Shown here piece after piece: positions 19,171-28,926 of a DNA stretch of 64,000 nucleotides; within the stretch, counting starts at the first letter, position 1, and the number at the start of each line of letters is the position of its first letter. The translations under genes were made by a program, and so were the position numbers. Origin of the DNA: Pseudomonas bubulae (GTDB taxonomy: Bacteria; Pseudomonadota; Gammaproteobacteria; Pseudomonadales; Pseudomonadaceae); assembly GCF_037023725.1 (NCBI RefSeq), contig NZ_CP146077.1, positions 1,215,001-1,279,000 of the forward strand, written 5' to 3'. A model generated the notes under the pieces. The model ran no database searches, had not been told where the DNA came from, and was given only the letters and a program-made list of their open reading frames with translations.

Positions 19171-19584
19171 ATGTTACAACCTAAGCGTACGAAGTTCCGC
19201 AAGCAAATGACTGGCCACAACCGTGGCTTGGCATTGCGCGGTAGCAAAGTCAGCTTCGGCGAATACGCGCTGAAGTCTGTTGCTCGTGGTCGTCTCACCG
19301 CTCGTCAGATCGAATCAGCGCGTCGTGCACTGACCCGTCACGTTAAGCGTGGCGGCAAGATCTGGATCCGTGTATTCCCGGACAAGCCTATTTCCAAAAA
19401 GCCCCTAGAAGTTCGTATGGGTAAAGGTAAGGGTAACGTGGAATATTGGGTTGCCCAGATTCAGCCAGGCAAAGTCCTGTATGAAATCGAGGGTGTTACT
19501 GAAGAGCTGGCGCGTGAGGCTTTCGCCCTGGCTGCTGCAAAGCTGCCGCTCGCCACCTCCTTTGTTAAACGGACGGTGATGTGA
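19171..19584 (+). CDS. rplP: 50S ribosomal protein L16
   Basis: L16 organises the A-site tRNA elbow region of the 50S subunit. The 137-aa protein begins [19 protein letters not shown] and contains [13 protein letters not shown], whose Arg is hydroxylated by YcfD in E. coli, and the [13 protein letters not shown] motif. Its TGA stop shares one base with the ATG of rpmC (TGATG, 19582-19586). Confidence 0.98.
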   Translation: MLQPKRTKFRKQMTGHNRGLALRGSKVSFGEYALKSVARGRLTARQIESARRALTRHVKRGGKIWIRVFPDKPISKKPLEVRMGKGKGNVEYWVAQIQPGKVLYEIEGVTEELAREAFALAAAKLPLATSFVKRTVM

Positions 19585-19775
19585 TGAAAGCGAATGAACT
19601 TCGTGAAAAATCCGCACAGCAGCTGAACGAGCAACTGCTCGGCTTGCTGCGCGACCAGTTCAATCTGCGTATGCAGAAAGCAACTGGCCAGTTGGGGCAG
19701 TCGCATCTGCTCTCGCAAGTTAAGCGTGACATCGCTCGCGTGAAGACTGTGCTCAAACAGCAGGCAGGTAAGTAA
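19584..19775 (+). CDS. rpmC: 50S ribosomal protein L29
   Basis: L29 sits beside L23 at the tunnel exit. The 63-aa helical-hairpin protein starts at ATG 19584 ([17 protein letters not shown]), the usual length. A GTG three bases upstream would add only one residue. The TGATG overlap with rplP suggests re-initiation. It ends 2 nt before rpsQ. Confidence 0.96.
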   Translation: MKANELREKSAQQLNEQLLGLLRDQFNLRMQKATGQLGQSHLLSQVKRDIARVKTVLKQQAGK

Positions 19776-19777
19776 TC

Positions 19778-20044
19778 ATGGCTGAAGCCGAAAAGACTGT
19801 CCGTACGCTGACTGGCCGTGTTGTCAGCGACAAGATGGACAAAACCATCACCGTTCTGATCGAGCGTCGCGTTAAGCACCCGATCTACGGTAAATACGTT
19901 AAGCGTTCGACTAAGCTGCACGCGCACGACGAAACCAATCAGTGCCACATCGGCGACAAAGTCACTATTCGTGAAACTCGTCCGATGGCCAAGACCAAGT
20001 CTTGGGCACTGGTTGATGTTCTCGAACGCGCTGTGGAAGTCTAA
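19778..20044 (+). CDS. rpsQ: 30S ribosomal protein S17
   Basis: S17 is a primary 16S rRNA binder of the 5' domain. The 88-aa OB-fold protein has [20 protein letters not shown] and the [16 protein letters not shown] motif. It is the last gene of the S10 operon; rplN follows after 23 nt without a visible terminator, so S10 and spc transcription may be continuous. Confidence 0.98.
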   Translation: MAEAEKTVRTLTGRVVSDKMDKTITVLIERRVKHPIYGKYVKRSTKLHAHDETNQCHIGDKVTIRETRPMAKTKSWALVDVLERAVEV

Positions 20045-20067
20045 GGACTAGGGGTCGGAGAAATTAT

Positions 20068-20436
20068 ATGATTCAGACTCAATCCATGCTCGATGTGGCC
20101 GATAACAGCGGCGCACGCCGCGTTATGTGCATCAAGGTGCTGGGTGGCTCCCATCGTCGTTACGCTGGTATCGGTGACATCATCAAAGTTACCGTGAAGG
20201 AAGCAATTCCTCGCGGTAAAGTGAAAAAAGGCCAAGTGATGACTGCTGTTGTAGTCCGCACTCGTCACGGCGTACGTCGTGCTGATGGCTCCATTATCCG
20301 CTTTGATGGCAACGCTGCTGTTCTTCTGAACAACAAGCAAGAGCCGATCGGCACCCGTATCTTTGGGCCAGTGACCCGTGAACTTCGTACTGAGAAGTTC
20401 ATGAAGATCGTCTCGCTCGCCCCAGAAGTGCTGTAA
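20068..20436 (+). CDS. rplN: 50S ribosomal protein L14
   Basis: L14 forms intersubunit bridges and binds the silencing factor RsfS. The 122-aa protein opens [20 protein letters not shown] and contains [17 protein letters not shown]. No separate spc promoter is obvious in the 23-nt gap upstream. It is the first gene of the spc block. Confidence 0.99.
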   Translation: MIQTQSMLDVADNSGARRVMCIKVLGGSHRRYAGIGDIIKVTVKEAIPRGKVKKGQVMTAVVVRTRHGVRRADGSIIRFDGNAAVLLNNKQEPIGTRIFGPVTRELRTEKFMKIVSLAPEVL

Positions 20437-20447
20437 GGAGATCCGAC

Positions 20448-20762
20448 ATGCAAAAGATTCGTCGTGACGACGAGATCATCGTGATCGCCGGCAAAGACAA
20501 AGGTAAGCGCGGTAAGGTGCTTAAGGTTCTCGCTAACAACCGTTTGGTTATTGGCGGTCTGAACCTGGTTAAGCGTCATACCAAGCCTAACCCGATGTCG
20601 GGCGTACAAGGCGGTATCGTCGAGAAAGAAGCTCCACTGGACGCTTCTAACGTGGCCATCTTCAACAGCGAAACCAGCAAAGCAGATCGCGTTGGTTTCA
20701 AAGTAGAAGAAGGCAAAAAAATTCGTGTCTTCAAGTCGACCCAAAAAGCGGTTGATGCTTGA
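20448..20762 (+). CDS. rplX: 50S ribosomal protein L24
   Basis: L24 initiates 50S assembly near the 5' end of 23S rRNA. The 104-aa protein shows the KOW motif at its start ([20 protein letters not shown]) and the [11 protein letters not shown] segment. AGGAG sits 6 nt before ATG 20448. Confidence 0.98.
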   Translation: MQKIRRDDEIIVIAGKDKGKRGKVLKVLANNRLVIGGLNLVKRHTKPNPMSGVQGGIVEKEAPLDASNVAIFNSETSKADRVGFKVEEGKKIRVFKSTQKAVDA

Positions 20763-20784
20763 ACACTGCTAGGTAGATGAGACC

Positions 20785-21324
20785 ATGGCACGACTAAAAG
20801 AGATTTACCGGAAGGAAATCGCTCCGAAACTTAAGGAAGAACTTAAGCTTTCGAACGTGATGGAAGTTCCGCGCGTTACCAAAATCACCCTGAACATGGG
20901 TTTGGGCGAAGCGATCGGTGATAAGAAAATCATCGAGCACGCTGTAGCTGATTTGGAAAAAATCACGGGTCAAAAATGTGTAGTGACCTACGCTCGCAAG
21001 TCCATCGCAGGCTTCAAAGTTCGCGAAGGCTGGCCGATCGGCGTTAAGGTTACTCTGCGCCGTGAGCGTATGTACGAATTCCTAGATCGTCTGCTGTCGA
21101 TCTCCCTGCCTCGGGTACGCGACTTCCGCGGCCTGAATGCCAAGTCCTTCGATGGTCGTGGTAACTACAGCATGGGCGTAAAAGAGCAGATCATCTTCCC
21201 GGAAATCGACTACGACAAAATCGATGCTCTCCGCGGTCTGGACATTACCCTGACCACCACTGCTCGGACAGATGATGAAGGTCGCGCCTTGCTGCGTGCT
21301 TTCAAATTCCCGTTCCGCAACTGA
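20785..21324 (+). CDS. rplE: 50S ribosomal protein L5
   Basis: L5 binds 5S rRNA with L18 and L25 and contacts P-site tRNA. The 179-aa protein has [15 protein letters not shown] and [20 protein letters not shown], and ends in [10 protein letters not shown]. It is followed after 13 nt by rpsN. In E. coli the S8 repressor site lies at this gene's start; no equivalent can be shown here by eye. Confidence 0.98.
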   Translation: MARLKEIYRKEIAPKLKEELKLSNVMEVPRVTKITLNMGLGEAIGDKKIIEHAVADLEKITGQKCVVTYARKSIAGFKVREGWPIGVKVTLRRERMYEFLDRLLSISLPRVRDFRGLNAKSFDGRGNYSMGVKEQIIFPEIDYDKIDALRGLDITLTTTARTDDEGRALLRAFKFPFRN

Positions 21325-21337
21325 TTGGAGTAGGACC

Positions 21338-21643
21338 ATGGCTAAGATGAGCATGAAAAACCGCGAGCTGAAACGTCAGCTCACGGTTGCCAAGTTCGCC
21401 AAGAAGCGTGCAGCACTGAAAGCTATCATCGTGGATCTGAACGCAAGTCCAGAAGCACGTTGGGAAGCTCAAGTTGCTCTGCAGAAGCAGCCACGTGACG
21501 CAAGCGCTGCGCGCATGCGTAACCGCTGCCGCCTGACTGGCCGTCCGCATGGTGTTTACCGCAAGTTCGGCCTTGGCCGTAACAAATTGCGTGAAGCAGC
21601 AATGCGTGGCGACGTACCAGGTCTGGTTAAAGCCAGCTGGTAA
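21338..21643 (+). CDS. rpsN: 30S ribosomal protein S14 (zinc-independent form)
   Basis: S14 belongs to the 30S head. The start is ATG 21338 ([14 protein letters not shown]), giving 101 residues with GGAG at 21327-21330. A longer frame reaching into rplE has no support. The protein has a single Cys (NRCRLTGRP), so it is the C-minus, non-zinc type. A 211-nt gap with hairpins and a promoter separates it from rpsH. Confidence 0.98.
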   Translation: MAKMSMKNRELKRQLTVAKFAKKRAALKAIIVDLNASPEARWEAQVALQKQPRDASAARMRNRCRLTGRPHGVYRKFGLGRNKLREAAMRGDVPGLVKASW

Positions 21644-21664
21644 GGCGCACAGGCAAAGTTACCC

Positions 21665-21737
21665 CTGTCAGGGTTGCAAGATCCTGACAGCCGGTGACCT
21701 TGAATATGAATCAAGCCCCTATTGGGGCTTGATTCAT
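21665..21737 (+). other. Two hairpins in the rpsN-rpsH gap
   Basis: The first pairs CTGTCAGG (21665-21672) with CCTGACAG (21683-21690). The second is a perfect 14-bp stem, ATGAATCAAGCCCC (21706-21719) with GGGGCTTGATTCAT (21724-21737), and a TATT loop. The second has no true T-run after it; it may be a weak terminator, a processing site or a stabiliser of the upstream rplN-rpsN message. Its right arm overlaps the -35 box of the promoter that follows. Confidence 0.7.
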
Positions 21738-21757
21738 TTCTGGCGTGTGTCTAGAAT
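21729..21757 (+). promoter_or_regulatory. Internal sigma70-type promoter before rpsH
   Basis: TTGATT (21729-21734), a 17-nt spacer, then TAGAAT (21752-21757). The predicted start near 21764 gives a leader of about 90 nt before rpsH. It would let rpsH-rplF-rplR-rpsE-rpmD-rplO-secY-rpmJ be made independently of the S10/spc 5' part. Confidence 0.72.
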
Positions 21758-21854
21758 GACCGGCTCGCCTGAGCCCGTGCTTTTTAAGCATTGAGTACTC
21801 GGCGACAGTTGTAGCCGCAAGGCTAATTCTTTTTGTATCAGGAGCGTCTAGCCC

Positions 21855-22247
21855 ATGAGTATGCAGGACCCGTTAGCGGACATGCTAACTCGAATCCGTA
21901 ATGCCCAGATGGCTGAAAAGTCCGTCGTAAGCATGCCATCTTCCACGTTGAAGGTAGCTGTAGCCAAAGTTCTCAAAGACGAAGGTTACATCGCGGATTA
22001 TCAGATCAGCAGCGAAATCAAGCCACTGCTGTCTATCGAGCTGAAGTACTTCGAAGGCCGTTCGGTTATCGAAGAAGTTAAGCGCGTTAGCCGTCCAGGC
22101 CTGCGTCAGTACAAGTCCTCCGAAGATCTGCCGAAAGTTCGTGGCGGTCTGGGTGTGTCTATCGTCTCCACCAGCAAAGGTGTGATGACGGATCGTGCTG
22201 CGCGCGCTGCCGGTGTCGGCGGCGAAGTTCTTTGCACTGTGTTCTAA
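21855..22247 (+). CDS. rpsH: 30S ribosomal protein S8
   Basis: S8 organises the 16S central domain; in E. coli it is the translational repressor of the spc operon. The 130-aa protein opens [18 protein letters not shown] and ends with the family [16 protein letters not shown] precedes ATG 21855. Here the gene follows a long gap with its own promoter. Confidence 0.98.
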   Translation: MSMQDPLADMLTRIRNAQMAEKSVVSMPSSTLKVAVAKVLKDEGYIADYQISSEIKPLLSIELKYFEGRSVIEEVKRVSRPGLRQYKSSEDLPKVRGGLGVSIVSTSKGVMTDRAARAAGVGGEVLCTVF

Positions 22248-22259
22248 GGGGGGATAAGC

Positions 22260-22793
22260 ATGTCACGCGTCGCTAAGAACCCCGTTAAGCTGCCAGCTGG
22301 TGTCGAAGTAAAATTCGCCGGCCAACAGCTTTCGGTGAAGGGTGCCAAGGGTACTCTAGAACTGAACATCCATTCGTCCGTTGAGATTGTTGAAGAAGCT
22401 GGTGAGCTGCGTTTCGCTGCTCGCAATGGCGATCAACAAACTCGCGCAATGGCTGGTACCACTCGTGCGTTGGTAAACAACATGGTCCAAGGCGTAAGCC
22501 AAGGCTTCGAGCGCAAGCTCCAGCTGGTCGGTGTTGGTTACAAAGCGCAAGCAAAAGGCACAGTGCTGAACCTGGCTCTTGGCTTCTCGCACCCAGTGGA
22601 TTACGAGTTGCCGGAAGGCATCACCGCTGAGACTCCTAGCCAAACCGATATCCTGATCAAGGGTATTGATAAGCAGCTGGTAGGTCAGGTGGCCGCTGAG
22701 ATCCGCGGTTTCCGTCCGCCAGAGCCTTATAAAGGCAAGGGTGTACGTTACGCGGACGAAGTCGTCCGTCGTAAAGAAGCCAAGAAGAAGTAG
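22260..22793 (+). CDS. rplF: 50S ribosomal protein L6
   Basis: L6 lies near the sarcin-ricin loop and supports EF-G function. The 177-aa protein has the duplicated alpha/beta fold and the C-terminal [19 protein letters not shown] signature. GGGGGGATAA sits just before ATG 22260. Confidence 0.98.
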   Translation: MSRVAKNPVKLPAGVEVKFAGQQLSVKGAKGTLELNIHSSVEIVEEAGELRFAARNGDQQTRAMAGTTRALVNNMVQGVSQGFERKLQLVGVGYKAQAKGTVLNLALGFSHPVDYELPEGITAETPSQTDILIKGIDKQLVGQVAAEIRGFRPPEPYKGKGVRYADEVVRRKEAKKK

Positions 22794-22803
22794 GGCATAG
22801 CAA

Positions 22804-23154
22804 ATGACCGACAAAAAAGTTACTCGCCTGCGCCGCGCTCGCAAAGCACGTCTGAAAATGCACGAACTCGAAGTCGTGCGTCTCTGCGTGTTCCGCTCGG
22901 CACAGCACATATACGCCCAGGTCATCTCGGCCGACGGCAGCAAAGTCCTGGCAAGCGCCTCGACTTTGGACAAAGAACTGCGTGATGGTGCCACTGGCAA
23001 CATCGACGCGGCCACAAAGGTTGGCCAGCTGGTCGCTACGCGTGCAAAAGCCGCTGGCGTCTCGCAGGTGGCTTTCGACCGCTCTGGCTTCAAGTACCAC
23101 GGCCGCGTGAAAGCGCTGGCTGAGGCTGCTCGTGAAGCTGGGCTGGAGTTCTAA
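22804..23154 (+). CDS. rplR: 50S ribosomal protein L18
   Basis: L18 binds 5S rRNA. The 116-aa protein has a basic N-terminus ([20 protein letters not shown]) and the C-terminal [20 protein letters not shown] motif. It is spaced 10 nt after rplF and 3 nt before rpsE. Confidence 0.98.
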   Translation: MTDKKVTRLRRARKARLKMHELEVVRLCVFRSAQHIYAQVISADGSKVLASASTLDKELRDGATGNIDAATKVGQLVATRAKAAGVSQVAFDRSGFKYHGRVKALAEAAREAGLEF

Positions 23155-23157
23155 GTT

Positions 23158-23658
23158 ATGTCAAATAACGACCAAAAGCGCGACGAAGGCTACATTGAGA
23201 AGCTGGTTCAAGTTAACCGCGTAGCCAAAACCGTTAAAGGCGGCCGTATCTTCACTTTCACCGCGTTGACCGTGGTTGGTGATGGTAAAGGGCGCGTTGG
23301 CTTCGGCCGTGGCAAGTCACGTGAAGTGCCTGCTGCGATCCAGAAGGCAATGGAAGCTGCTCGCCGCAACATGATTCAAGTGGACCTTAACGGCACCACT
23401 CTGCAGTACGCCATGAAATCCGCCCACGGCGCTTCCAAGGTTTACATGCAGCCTGCTTCTGAAGGTACCGGTATCATCGCTGGCGGCGCTATGCGTGCTG
23501 TCCTCGAAGTTGCTGGCGTTCAGAACGTACTGGCCAAGTGCTACGGCTCGACTAACCCGGTAAACGTGGTTCACGCCACTTTCAAAGGTTTGAAAGCTAT
23601 GCAATCTCCTGAATCTATTGCCGCCAAGCGTGGCAAAAGCGTCAAGGAGATCTTCTGA
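23158..23658 (+). CDS. rpsE: 30S ribosomal protein S5
   Basis: S5 controls accuracy and mRNA entry together with S4 and S3. The 166-aa protein has [20 protein letters not shown], the loop where spectinomycin-resistance changes map, and [22 protein letters not shown] 23158 lies 3 nt after the rplR stop. Confidence 0.98.
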   Translation: MSNNDQKRDEGYIEKLVQVNRVAKTVKGGRIFTFTALTVVGDGKGRVGFGRGKSREVPAAIQKAMEAARRNMIQVDLNGTTLQYAMKSAHGASKVYMQPASEGTGIIAGGAMRAVLEVAGVQNVLAKCYGSTNPVNVVHATFKGLKAMQSPESIAAKRGKSVKEIF

Positions 23659-23660
23659 TC

Positions 23661-23837
23661 ATGGCTACCGTTAAAGTAACGCTGATCAAAAGCATGACCG
23701 GCCGTATCCCTAACCACAAACTGTGCGTTAAGGGTCTGGGTCTGCGTCGCATCGGTCACACTGTAGAAGTACTTGATACTCCCGAGAATCGCGGGATGAT
23801 CAACAAGGCTTACTACATGCTGCGTGTAGAGGGTTAA
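23661..23837 (+). CDS. rpmD: 50S ribosomal protein L30
   Basis: L30 is a small globular protein binding 23S rRNA near 5S. The 58-aa sequence ([19 protein letters not shown], then [15 protein letters not shown]) has the expected length and position between rpsE and rplO. ATG 23661 is 2 nt after the rpsE stop, with AAGGAGA at 23644-23650; the TAA is at 23835-23837. Confidence 0.97.
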   Translation: MATVKVTLIKSMTGRIPNHKLCVKGLGLRRIGHTVEVLDTPENRGMINKAYYMLRVEG

Positions 23838-23840
23838 TCG

Positions 23841-24278
23841 ATGAAACTCAATGATCTGAGTCCAGCGCCGGGTTCCCGTCGCGAAAAGCATCGTCCGGGC
23901 CGTGGTATCGGTAGTGGTTTGGGTAAGACTGGTGGCCGTGGTCACAAAGGTCAGACCTCCCGCTCCGGTGGCACCATTGCTCCAGGCTTTGAAGGCGGTC
24001 AACAGCCGCTGCATCGCCGTCTGCCTAAGTTCGGTTTCGTATCCCTGAAAGCCATGGATCGCGCAGAAGTGCGTTTGTCCGAGCTGGCTAAAGTGGAAGG
24101 CGACATCGTAACTGTGCAGACCCTGAAAGATGCCAACGTGATCAACGTCAACGTACTGCGTGTGAAAATCATGCTGTCCGGTGAAGTGACTCGCGCTGTC
24201 ACAATCGGCAAGGGAATCGGCGCCACCAAAGGTGCGCGTTCGGCTATCGAAGCAGCTGGCGGCAAGTTCGAGGAATAA
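23841..24278 (+). CDS. rplO: 50S ribosomal protein L15
   Basis: L15 is a late-assembling 23S binder with a long Gly/Arg-rich N-terminus ([15 protein letters not shown]) seen here at residues about 25-39, plus the [15 protein letters not shown] segment. It is 145 aa long. Its TAA stop is directly followed by the ATG of secY with no spacer. Confidence 0.98.
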   Translation: MKLNDLSPAPGSRREKHRPGRGIGSGLGKTGGRGHKGQTSRSGGTIAPGFEGGQQPLHRRLPKFGFVSLKAMDRAEVRLSELAKVEGDIVTVQTLKDANVINVNVLRVKIMLSGEVTRAVTIGKGIGATKGARSAIEAAGGKFEE

Positions 24279-25607
24279 ATGGCTAAGCAAGGTGCTCTCT
24301 CAGCGCTCAGCAAAGGCGGGTTATCCGAGCTCTGGGCTCGACTGCGTTTTCTATTCCTGGCGATTATCGTCTACCGGATAGGCGCACACATCCCAGTTCC
24401 AGGTATCAACCCGGACCGGCTGGCGGACCTGTTTCGACAGAATGAGGGGACCATACTTAGCTTGTTCAACATGTTTTCCGGCGGCGCGCTGGAGCGGATG
24501 AGTATTTTTGCGCTGGGGATCATGCCGTACATTTCGGCATCGATCATCATGCAGCTTATGTCCGCTGTCAGCCCGCAACTGGAGCAGTTGAAGAAGGAAG
24601 GTGAAGCTGGCCGTCGCAAGATTAGCCAGTACACCCGCTACCTCACTGTCGCTCTTGCTCTTGTCCAGGCTATTGGCATGTCCATTGGTCTGGCAGGGCA
24701 AGGCGTAGCGTTCACTGGTGACCTGGGCTTCCATTTCGTTGCAGTAACCACGTTTGTGGCGGGTGCAATGTTCATGATGTGGCTGGGTGAGCAGATTACT
24801 GAGCGTGGTGTTGGCAACGGTATCTCGATGTTGATTTTTTCGGGTATCGTCGCCGGTCTTCCGAGAGCAATCGGGCAGTCTTTCGAGTCTGCACGTCAGG
24901 GCGATATCAATATCTTCGCTCTGGTTGCTATCGGTTTGCTGGCAGTAGCGATTATCGGTTTTGTGGTGTTCATTGAGCGTGGCCAGCGTCGTATTGCTGT
25001 TCACTACGCCAAGCGTCAGCAGGGCCGCAAGGTGTTTGCTGCGCAGACTAGCCACCTACCGCTGAAAGTGAATATGGCCGGTGTTATCCCGGCTATTTTT
25101 GCGAGCAGCATTTTGCTGTTCCCGGCTTCGCTGGGTGCCTGGTTCGGTCAGTCTGAAGGTATGGGCTGGTTGCAGGACATCTCGCAGTCGATCGCTCCTG
25201 GTCAGCCGTTGAATATTCTGCTGTTTAGTGCAGGGATTATTTTCTTCTGCTTCTTCTATACGGCGTTGATGTTCAATCCGAAAGACGTAGCGGAAAACCT
25301 GAAGAAGTCCGGTGCCTTTATTCCGGGTATCCGTCCAGGTGAGCAGTCGGCACGCTATATTGATGGCGTTTTGACTCGTTTGACTCTGTTCGGTGCTCTT
25401 TATATGACGGCCGTGTGCCTGTTGCCCCAGTTCCTGGTGGTTGCGGCAAACGTTCCGTTCTACCTTGGCGGGACCTCGTTGCTGATCGTTGTTGTGGTTG
25501 TTATGGACTTCATGTCCCAAGTACAATCGCACCTCGTTTCGCACCAGTACGAATCCCTGATGAAGAAAGCCAACCTGAAGGGCTACGGCAGCGGCATGCT
25601 CCGCTGA
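24279..25607 (+). CDS. secY: Preprotein translocase subunit SecY
   Basis: SecY is the inner-membrane channel of the Sec translocon. The 442-aa protein shows ten hydrophobic segments, the opening [20 protein letters not shown], the plug region near residue 60-70 with [18 protein letters not shown], and the cytosolic loop with [10 protein letters not shown]. It is translationally coupled to rplO. Confidence 0.98.
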   Translation: MAKQGALSALSKGGLSELWARLRFLFLAIIVYRIGAHIPVPGINPDRLADLFRQNEGTILSLFNMFSGGALERMSIFALGIMPYISASIIMQLMSAVSPQLEQLKKEGEAGRRKISQYTRYLTVALALVQAIGMSIGLAGQGVAFTGDLGFHFVAVTTFVAGAMFMMWLGEQITERGVGNGISMLIFSGIVAGLPRAIGQSFESARQGDINIFALVAIGLLAVAIIGFVVFIERGQRRIAVHYAKRQQGRKVFAAQTSHLPLKVNMAGVIPAIFASSILLFPASLGAWFGQSEGMGWLQDISQSIAPGQPLNILLFSAGIIFFCFFYTALMFNPKDVAENLKKSGAFIPGIRPGEQSARYIDGVLTRLTLFGALYMTAVCLLPQFLVVAANVPFYLGGTSLLIVVVVVMDFMSQVQSHLVSHQYESLMKKANLKGYGSGMLR

Positions 25608-25639
25608 AGTACTACCCCGTAAGGTGAGAGGAGTTGGTG

Positions 25640-25756
25640 ATGAAAGTTCGTGCATCGGTGAAAAAGCTGTGCCGTAACTGCAAGATTATTCGCCGCGAAG
25701 GTGTTGTTCGGGTAATTTGCAGCGCGGAACCACGTCACAAACAGCGCCAAGGCTGA
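25640..25756 (+). CDS. rpmJ: 50S ribosomal protein L36 (zinc form)
   Basis: L36 is the smallest 50S protein. The 38-aa sequence [20 protein letters not shown] has Cys11, Cys14, Cys27 and His32, the zinc-binding C-plus type. It starts at ATG 25640 with GAGAGGAG upstream and ends with TGA at 25754-25756. Being short, it is easily missed; position after secY and before rpsM confirms it. Confidence 0.96.
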
Positions 25757-25773
25757 GTGTGATCTGTTTGAAG

Positions 25774-25797
25774 CCCAGCAGCTAGTGCGCTGCTGGG
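25774..25797 (+). terminator. Hairpin between rpmJ and rpsM
   Basis: CCCAGCAGC (25774-25782) pairs perfectly with GCTGCTGGG (25789-25797) around TAGTGC. A T-rich but interrupted tail (TTGATTATTTGTTATT) follows, which also serves as the -35 of the next promoter. It is probably a leaky terminator of the spc operon. Confidence 0.6.
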
Positions 25798-25826
25798 TTG
25801 ATTATTTGTTATTACAGCGATATTAT
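25798..25826 (+). promoter_or_regulatory. Sigma70-type promoter of the alpha operon
   Basis: TTGATT (25798-25803), a 17-nt spacer, then TATTAT (25821-25826), predicting a start near 25833, about 53 nt before rpsM. The -35 box abuts the hairpin at 25774-25797, the same layout as before rpsH. Confidence 0.75.
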
Positions 25827-25885
25827 CTCGCGCCCTATTTCTTGGCTTCCGGGGCGTAGGTAGCTGTCAATTGGAGTCCCACTGA

Positions 25886-26242
25886 ATGGCCCGTATTGCA
25901 GGCGTTAACATTCCAGATAACAAGCACACTGTTATCTCGCTGACCTACATCTATGGTGTTGGTCGCACTACCTCACAGAAAATCTGTGCGGATGCTGGTG
26001 TAAACCCAGCCGCTAAGATCAAGGATCTGAGCGACGAGCAGATTGAGTTGCTGCGTGGCGAAGTGGCGAAGTTCACCACTGAAGGTGACCTGCGTCGTGA
26101 AGTCAACATGAAAATCAAACGCTTGATGGACCTGGGCTGCTACCGCGGTCTGCGCCATCGTCGTGGTCTTCCAGTGCGCGGTCAGCGTACCAAGACCAAC
26201 GCGCGTACTCGCAAAGGTCCGCGTAAGCCGATCCGCAAGTAA
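25886..26242 (+). CDS. rpsM: 30S ribosomal protein S13
   Basis: S13 forms bridges B1a/b to the 50S subunit and touches P-site tRNA. The 118-aa protein has [20 protein letters not shown] and the basic tail [23 protein letters not shown] 25886 follows TTGGAG. It is the first gene of the alpha operon. Confidence 0.98.
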   Translation: MARIAGVNIPDNKHTVISLTYIYGVGRTTSQKICADAGVNPAAKIKDLSDEQIELLRGEVAKFTTEGDLRREVNMKIKRLMDLGCYRGLRHRRGLPVRGQRTKTNARTRKGPRKPIRK

Positions 26243-26272
26243 TCGCACCAGCGAATCGACAGGAATTTAGTC

Positions 26273-26662
26273 ATGGCAAAACCTGCTGCTCGTCCTCGTA
26301 AAAAAATTAAAAAGACAGTGGTTGATGGCATCGCCCACATCCACGCGTCTTTCAACAACACCATCGTGACCATCACGGATCGTCAGGGTAACGCGCTTTC
26401 TTGGGCTACCTCTGGTGGTTCGGGTTTCCGCGGTTCACGCAAGTCCACCCCGTTCGCTGCTCAAGTAGCTGCTGAACGTGCTGGTCAAGCTGCGCTGGAA
26501 TATGGCCTGAAAAACCTTGACGTTAACGTCAAGGGCCCAGGTCCAGGTCGTGAGTCCGCTGTCCGTGCTTTGAACGGCTGTGGCTATAAGATCGCCAGCA
26601 TCACCGACGTGACGCCAATCCCGCACAACGGGTGCCGTCCGCCGAAGAAGCGCCGCGTGTAA
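26273..26662 (+). CDS. rpsK: 30S ribosomal protein S11
   Basis: S11 is part of the platform near the E-site codon. The 129-aa protein has [19 protein letters not shown] and the C-terminal [18 protein letters not shown] signature. AGGAA lies upstream of ATG 26273; 17 nt separate it from rpsD. Confidence 0.98.
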   Translation: MAKPAARPRKKIKKTVVDGIAHIHASFNNTIVTITDRQGNALSWATSGGSGFRGSRKSTPFAAQVAAERAGQAALEYGLKNLDVNVKGPGPGRESAVRALNGCGYKIASITDVTPIPHNGCRPPKKRRV

Positions 26663-26679
26663 TCAGGAGACTGTAAAGA

Positions 26680-27300
26680 ATGGCTCGTTACATTGGTCCA
26701 AAATGCAAACTGGCACGTCGTGAAGGCACTGATCTCTTCCTGAAGAGTGGTGTGCGCGCTATCGAATCGAAGTGCAATATTGAAGCTGCTCCAGGCATCC
26801 ACGGCCAACGCCGCGGTCGCCAATCCGACTACGGTACCCAACTGCGTGAAAAGCAGAAGGTCCGTCGTATCTACGGCGTTCTCGAGCGTCAGTTCAGCGG
26901 CTACTACAAACAAGCTGCTGGCAAAAAAGGTGCAACCGGTGAAAACCTGCTGCAACTGCTCGAATGCCGCCTGGATAACGTCGTATACCGTATGGGTTTC
27001 GGTTCTACTCGTGCCGAATCTCGTCAGTTGGTATCGCACAAGTCGATCAGCGTTAACGGTCAGACCGTAAACGTTCCGTCCTACCAGGTTCGTGCTGGTG
27101 ACGTGGTCGCTATCCGCGAGAAAGCAAAGAACCAGCTTCGCATTGTCCAAGCTCTCGATCTGTGTGCCCAACGTGGCCGCGTAGAATGGGTAGAAGTAGA
27201 CACTGAGAAGAAGTCGGGCGTTTTCAAGAACGTTCCTGCTCGCAGTGATCTGTCCGCCGACATCAACGAAAGCCTGATTGTCGAGCTCTACTCCAAGTAA
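26680..27300 (+). CDS. rpsD: 30S ribosomal protein S4
   Basis: S4 nucleates 30S body assembly and, in E. coli, represses the alpha operon. The 206-aa protein has [19 protein letters not shown] and the S4 RNA-binding domain near residue 95 ([18 protein letters not shown], then GDVVAIREK). AGGAGA precedes ATG 26680. Confidence 0.98.
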   Translation: MARYIGPKCKLARREGTDLFLKSGVRAIESKCNIEAAPGIHGQRRGRQSDYGTQLREKQKVRRIYGVLERQFSGYYKQAAGKKGATGENLLQLLECRLDNVVYRMGFGSTRAESRQLVSHKSISVNGQTVNVPSYQVRAGDVVAIREKAKNQLRIVQALDLCAQRGRVEWVEVDTEKKSGVFKNVPARSDLSADINESLIVELYSK

Positions 27301-27322
27301 GGGCTAGAAAATAGGTGCATCC

Positions 27323-28324
27323 ATGCAGATTTCGGTAAATGAGTTCCTGACACCTCGCCATATTGATGTGCAAGTTGTCAGTCCAACCCGCGCTAAAATC
27401 ACTCTCGAGCCTCTCGAGCGTGGTTTTGGCCACACCCTGGGCAACGCGCTGCGCCGCATCCTGTTGTCCTCAATGCCAGGCTGTGCAGTAGTCGAGGCCG
27501 AGATTGACGGTGTGCTCCACGAGTACAGCGCCATCGAAGGTGTACAGGAAGACGTAATTGAAATCCTGTTGAACCTTAAAGGTCTGGCTATCAAGCTGCA
27601 CGGCCGTGACGAAGTTACGCTGACCTTGTCGAAGAAGGGTTCGGGGGTGGTTACCGCTGCCGATATTCAGCTGGATCATGATGTCGAGATCGTTAATCCC
27701 GATCACGTAATCGCCAACCTGGCGTCTAACGGCGCCTTGAACATGAAGCTCACCGTAGCTCGTGGTCGTGGTTATGAACCAGCAGACTCGCGTCAGAGCG
27801 ATGAAGACGAAAGCCGCAGCATTGGTCGCTTGCAGCTGGATTCTTCGTTCAGCCCGGTTCGCCGTATCGCATACGTGGTGGAAAACGCCCGTGTCGAGCA
27901 GCGCACCAACCTGGACAAGCTGGTTATTGATCTGGAAACCAACGGTACACTGGATCCTGAAGAGGCCATTCGTCGTGCTGCAACCATCCTGCAACAGCAG
28001 TTGGCTGCATTCGTCGACCTCAAAGGTGACAGCGAGCCAGTGGTAATCGAGCAGGAAGACGAGATCGATCCGATCCTGCTTCGTCCTGTTGACGATCTGG
28101 AACTGACCGTGCGTTCGGCCAACTGCCTTAAGGCGGAGAACATTTACTACATCGGTGACCTGATTCAGCGCACCGAAGTAGAACTGTTGAAGACTCCGAA
28201 CCTGGGCAAGAAATCCTTGACTGAAATCAAGGACGTTCTGGCCTCCCGTGGTCTGTCCCTCGGCATGCGCCTCGACAACTGGCCGCCTGCAAGTCTTAAG
28301 AAGGACGACAAGGCGACTGCCTGA
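27323..28324 (+). CDS. rpoA: DNA-directed RNA polymerase subunit alpha
   Basis: Alpha dimerises to start RNA polymerase assembly, and its C-terminal domain contacts UP elements and activators. The 333-aa protein has the N-terminal domain ([20 protein letters not shown] near residues 33-52), a linker about residues 235-250, and the CTD with [17 protein letters not shown] and [14 protein letters not shown]. It sits between rpsD and rplQ as usual. Confidence 0.99.
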   Translation: MQISVNEFLTPRHIDVQVVSPTRAKITLEPLERGFGHTLGNALRRILLSSMPGCAVVEAEIDGVLHEYSAIEGVQEDVIEILLNLKGLAIKLHGRDEVTLTLSKKGSGVVTAADIQLDHDVEIVNPDHVIANLASNGALNMKLTVARGRGYEPADSRQSDEDESRSIGRLQLDSSFSPVRRIAYVVENARVEQRTNLDKLVIDLETNGTLDPEEAIRRAATILQQQLAAFVDLKGDSEPVVIEQEDEIDPILLRPVDDLELTVRSANCLKAENIYYIGDLIQRTEVELLKTPNLGKKSLTEIKDVLASRGLSLGMRLDNWPPASLKKDDKATA

Positions 28325-28366
28325 TCGTCGTAATCACCGAACGTTGTGTTTGGTAAGGAATGAACC

Positions 28367-28753
28367 ATGCGTCATCGTAAAAGTGGTCGTCACCTGAGCC
28401 GCACTAGCTCGCACCGCAAGGCTATGTTTCAAAACATGGCAGTGTCGTTGTTCGAGCACGAGCTGATCAAAACGACTCTGCCGAAAGCCAAAGAATTGCG
28501 TCGCGTTGCTGAGCCGCTGATTACTCTGGCCAAGATTGATTCTGTTGCTAACCGCCGTCTGGCCTTCGACCGTACTCGTTCGAAAGCCATGGTTGGTAAG
28601 CTGTTCAACGATCTGGGCAAGCGTTATGCAACTCGTGAGGGTGGCTACCTGCGCATCCTCAAGTGCGGTTTCCGCGCTGGCGACAACGCGCCTATGGCGT
28701 ACGTCGAGTTGGTTGATCGTCCAGTTGGCGGTGAAGCTGTATCCGCTGAGTAA
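28367..28753 (+). CDS. rplQ: 50S ribosomal protein L17
   Basis: L17 lies near the tunnel exit. The 128-aa protein opens [20 protein letters not shown] and has the [20 protein letters not shown] motif. It is the last gene of the alpha operon and is followed 19 nt later by a terminator. Confidence 0.98.
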   Translation: MRHRKSGRHLSRTSSHRKAMFQNMAVSLFEHELIKTTLPKAKELRRVAEPLITLAKIDSVANRRLAFDRTRSKAMVGKLFNDLGKRYATREGGYLRILKCGFRAGDNAPMAYVELVDRPVGGEAVSAE

Positions 28754-28772
28754 GACGTCAGTCTCTACAAAG

Positions 28773-28797
28773 AACCGGGCCTAGTGCCCGGTTTTTT
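28773..28797 (+). terminator. Rho-independent terminator after rplQ
   Basis: AACCGGGC (28773-28780) pairs with GCCCGGTT (28786-28793) around CTAGT, followed by a run of T to 28797. It closes the ribosomal-protein super-locus. Confidence 0.92.
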
Positions 28798-28807
28798 GTG
28801 CGCGTTC

Positions 28808-28840
28808 GATTATGATTATCTATTGATTCTGATCATTTAA
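28808..28840 (+). promoter_or_regulatory. AT-rich region upstream of katA with Fur-like hexamers
   Basis: GATTATGATTATC (28808-28820) holds two NAT(A/T)AT-like hexamers in tandem, followed by an AT-rich stretch to about 28840. It matches the classic 19-bp Fur box at only about 12 positions, and I see no good sigma70 -10 in register. An OxyR or Fur role is plausible for a catalase gene but is not shown by the sequence. Confidence 0.3.
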
Positions 28841-28926
28841 TGCATTTGCCCATGTGTAATTCATGGTCAATACTCCTCGTCAGCCGATTAGCCGGCAGTA
28901 CAAAGACTGACTGAGGAAGCAAACAT

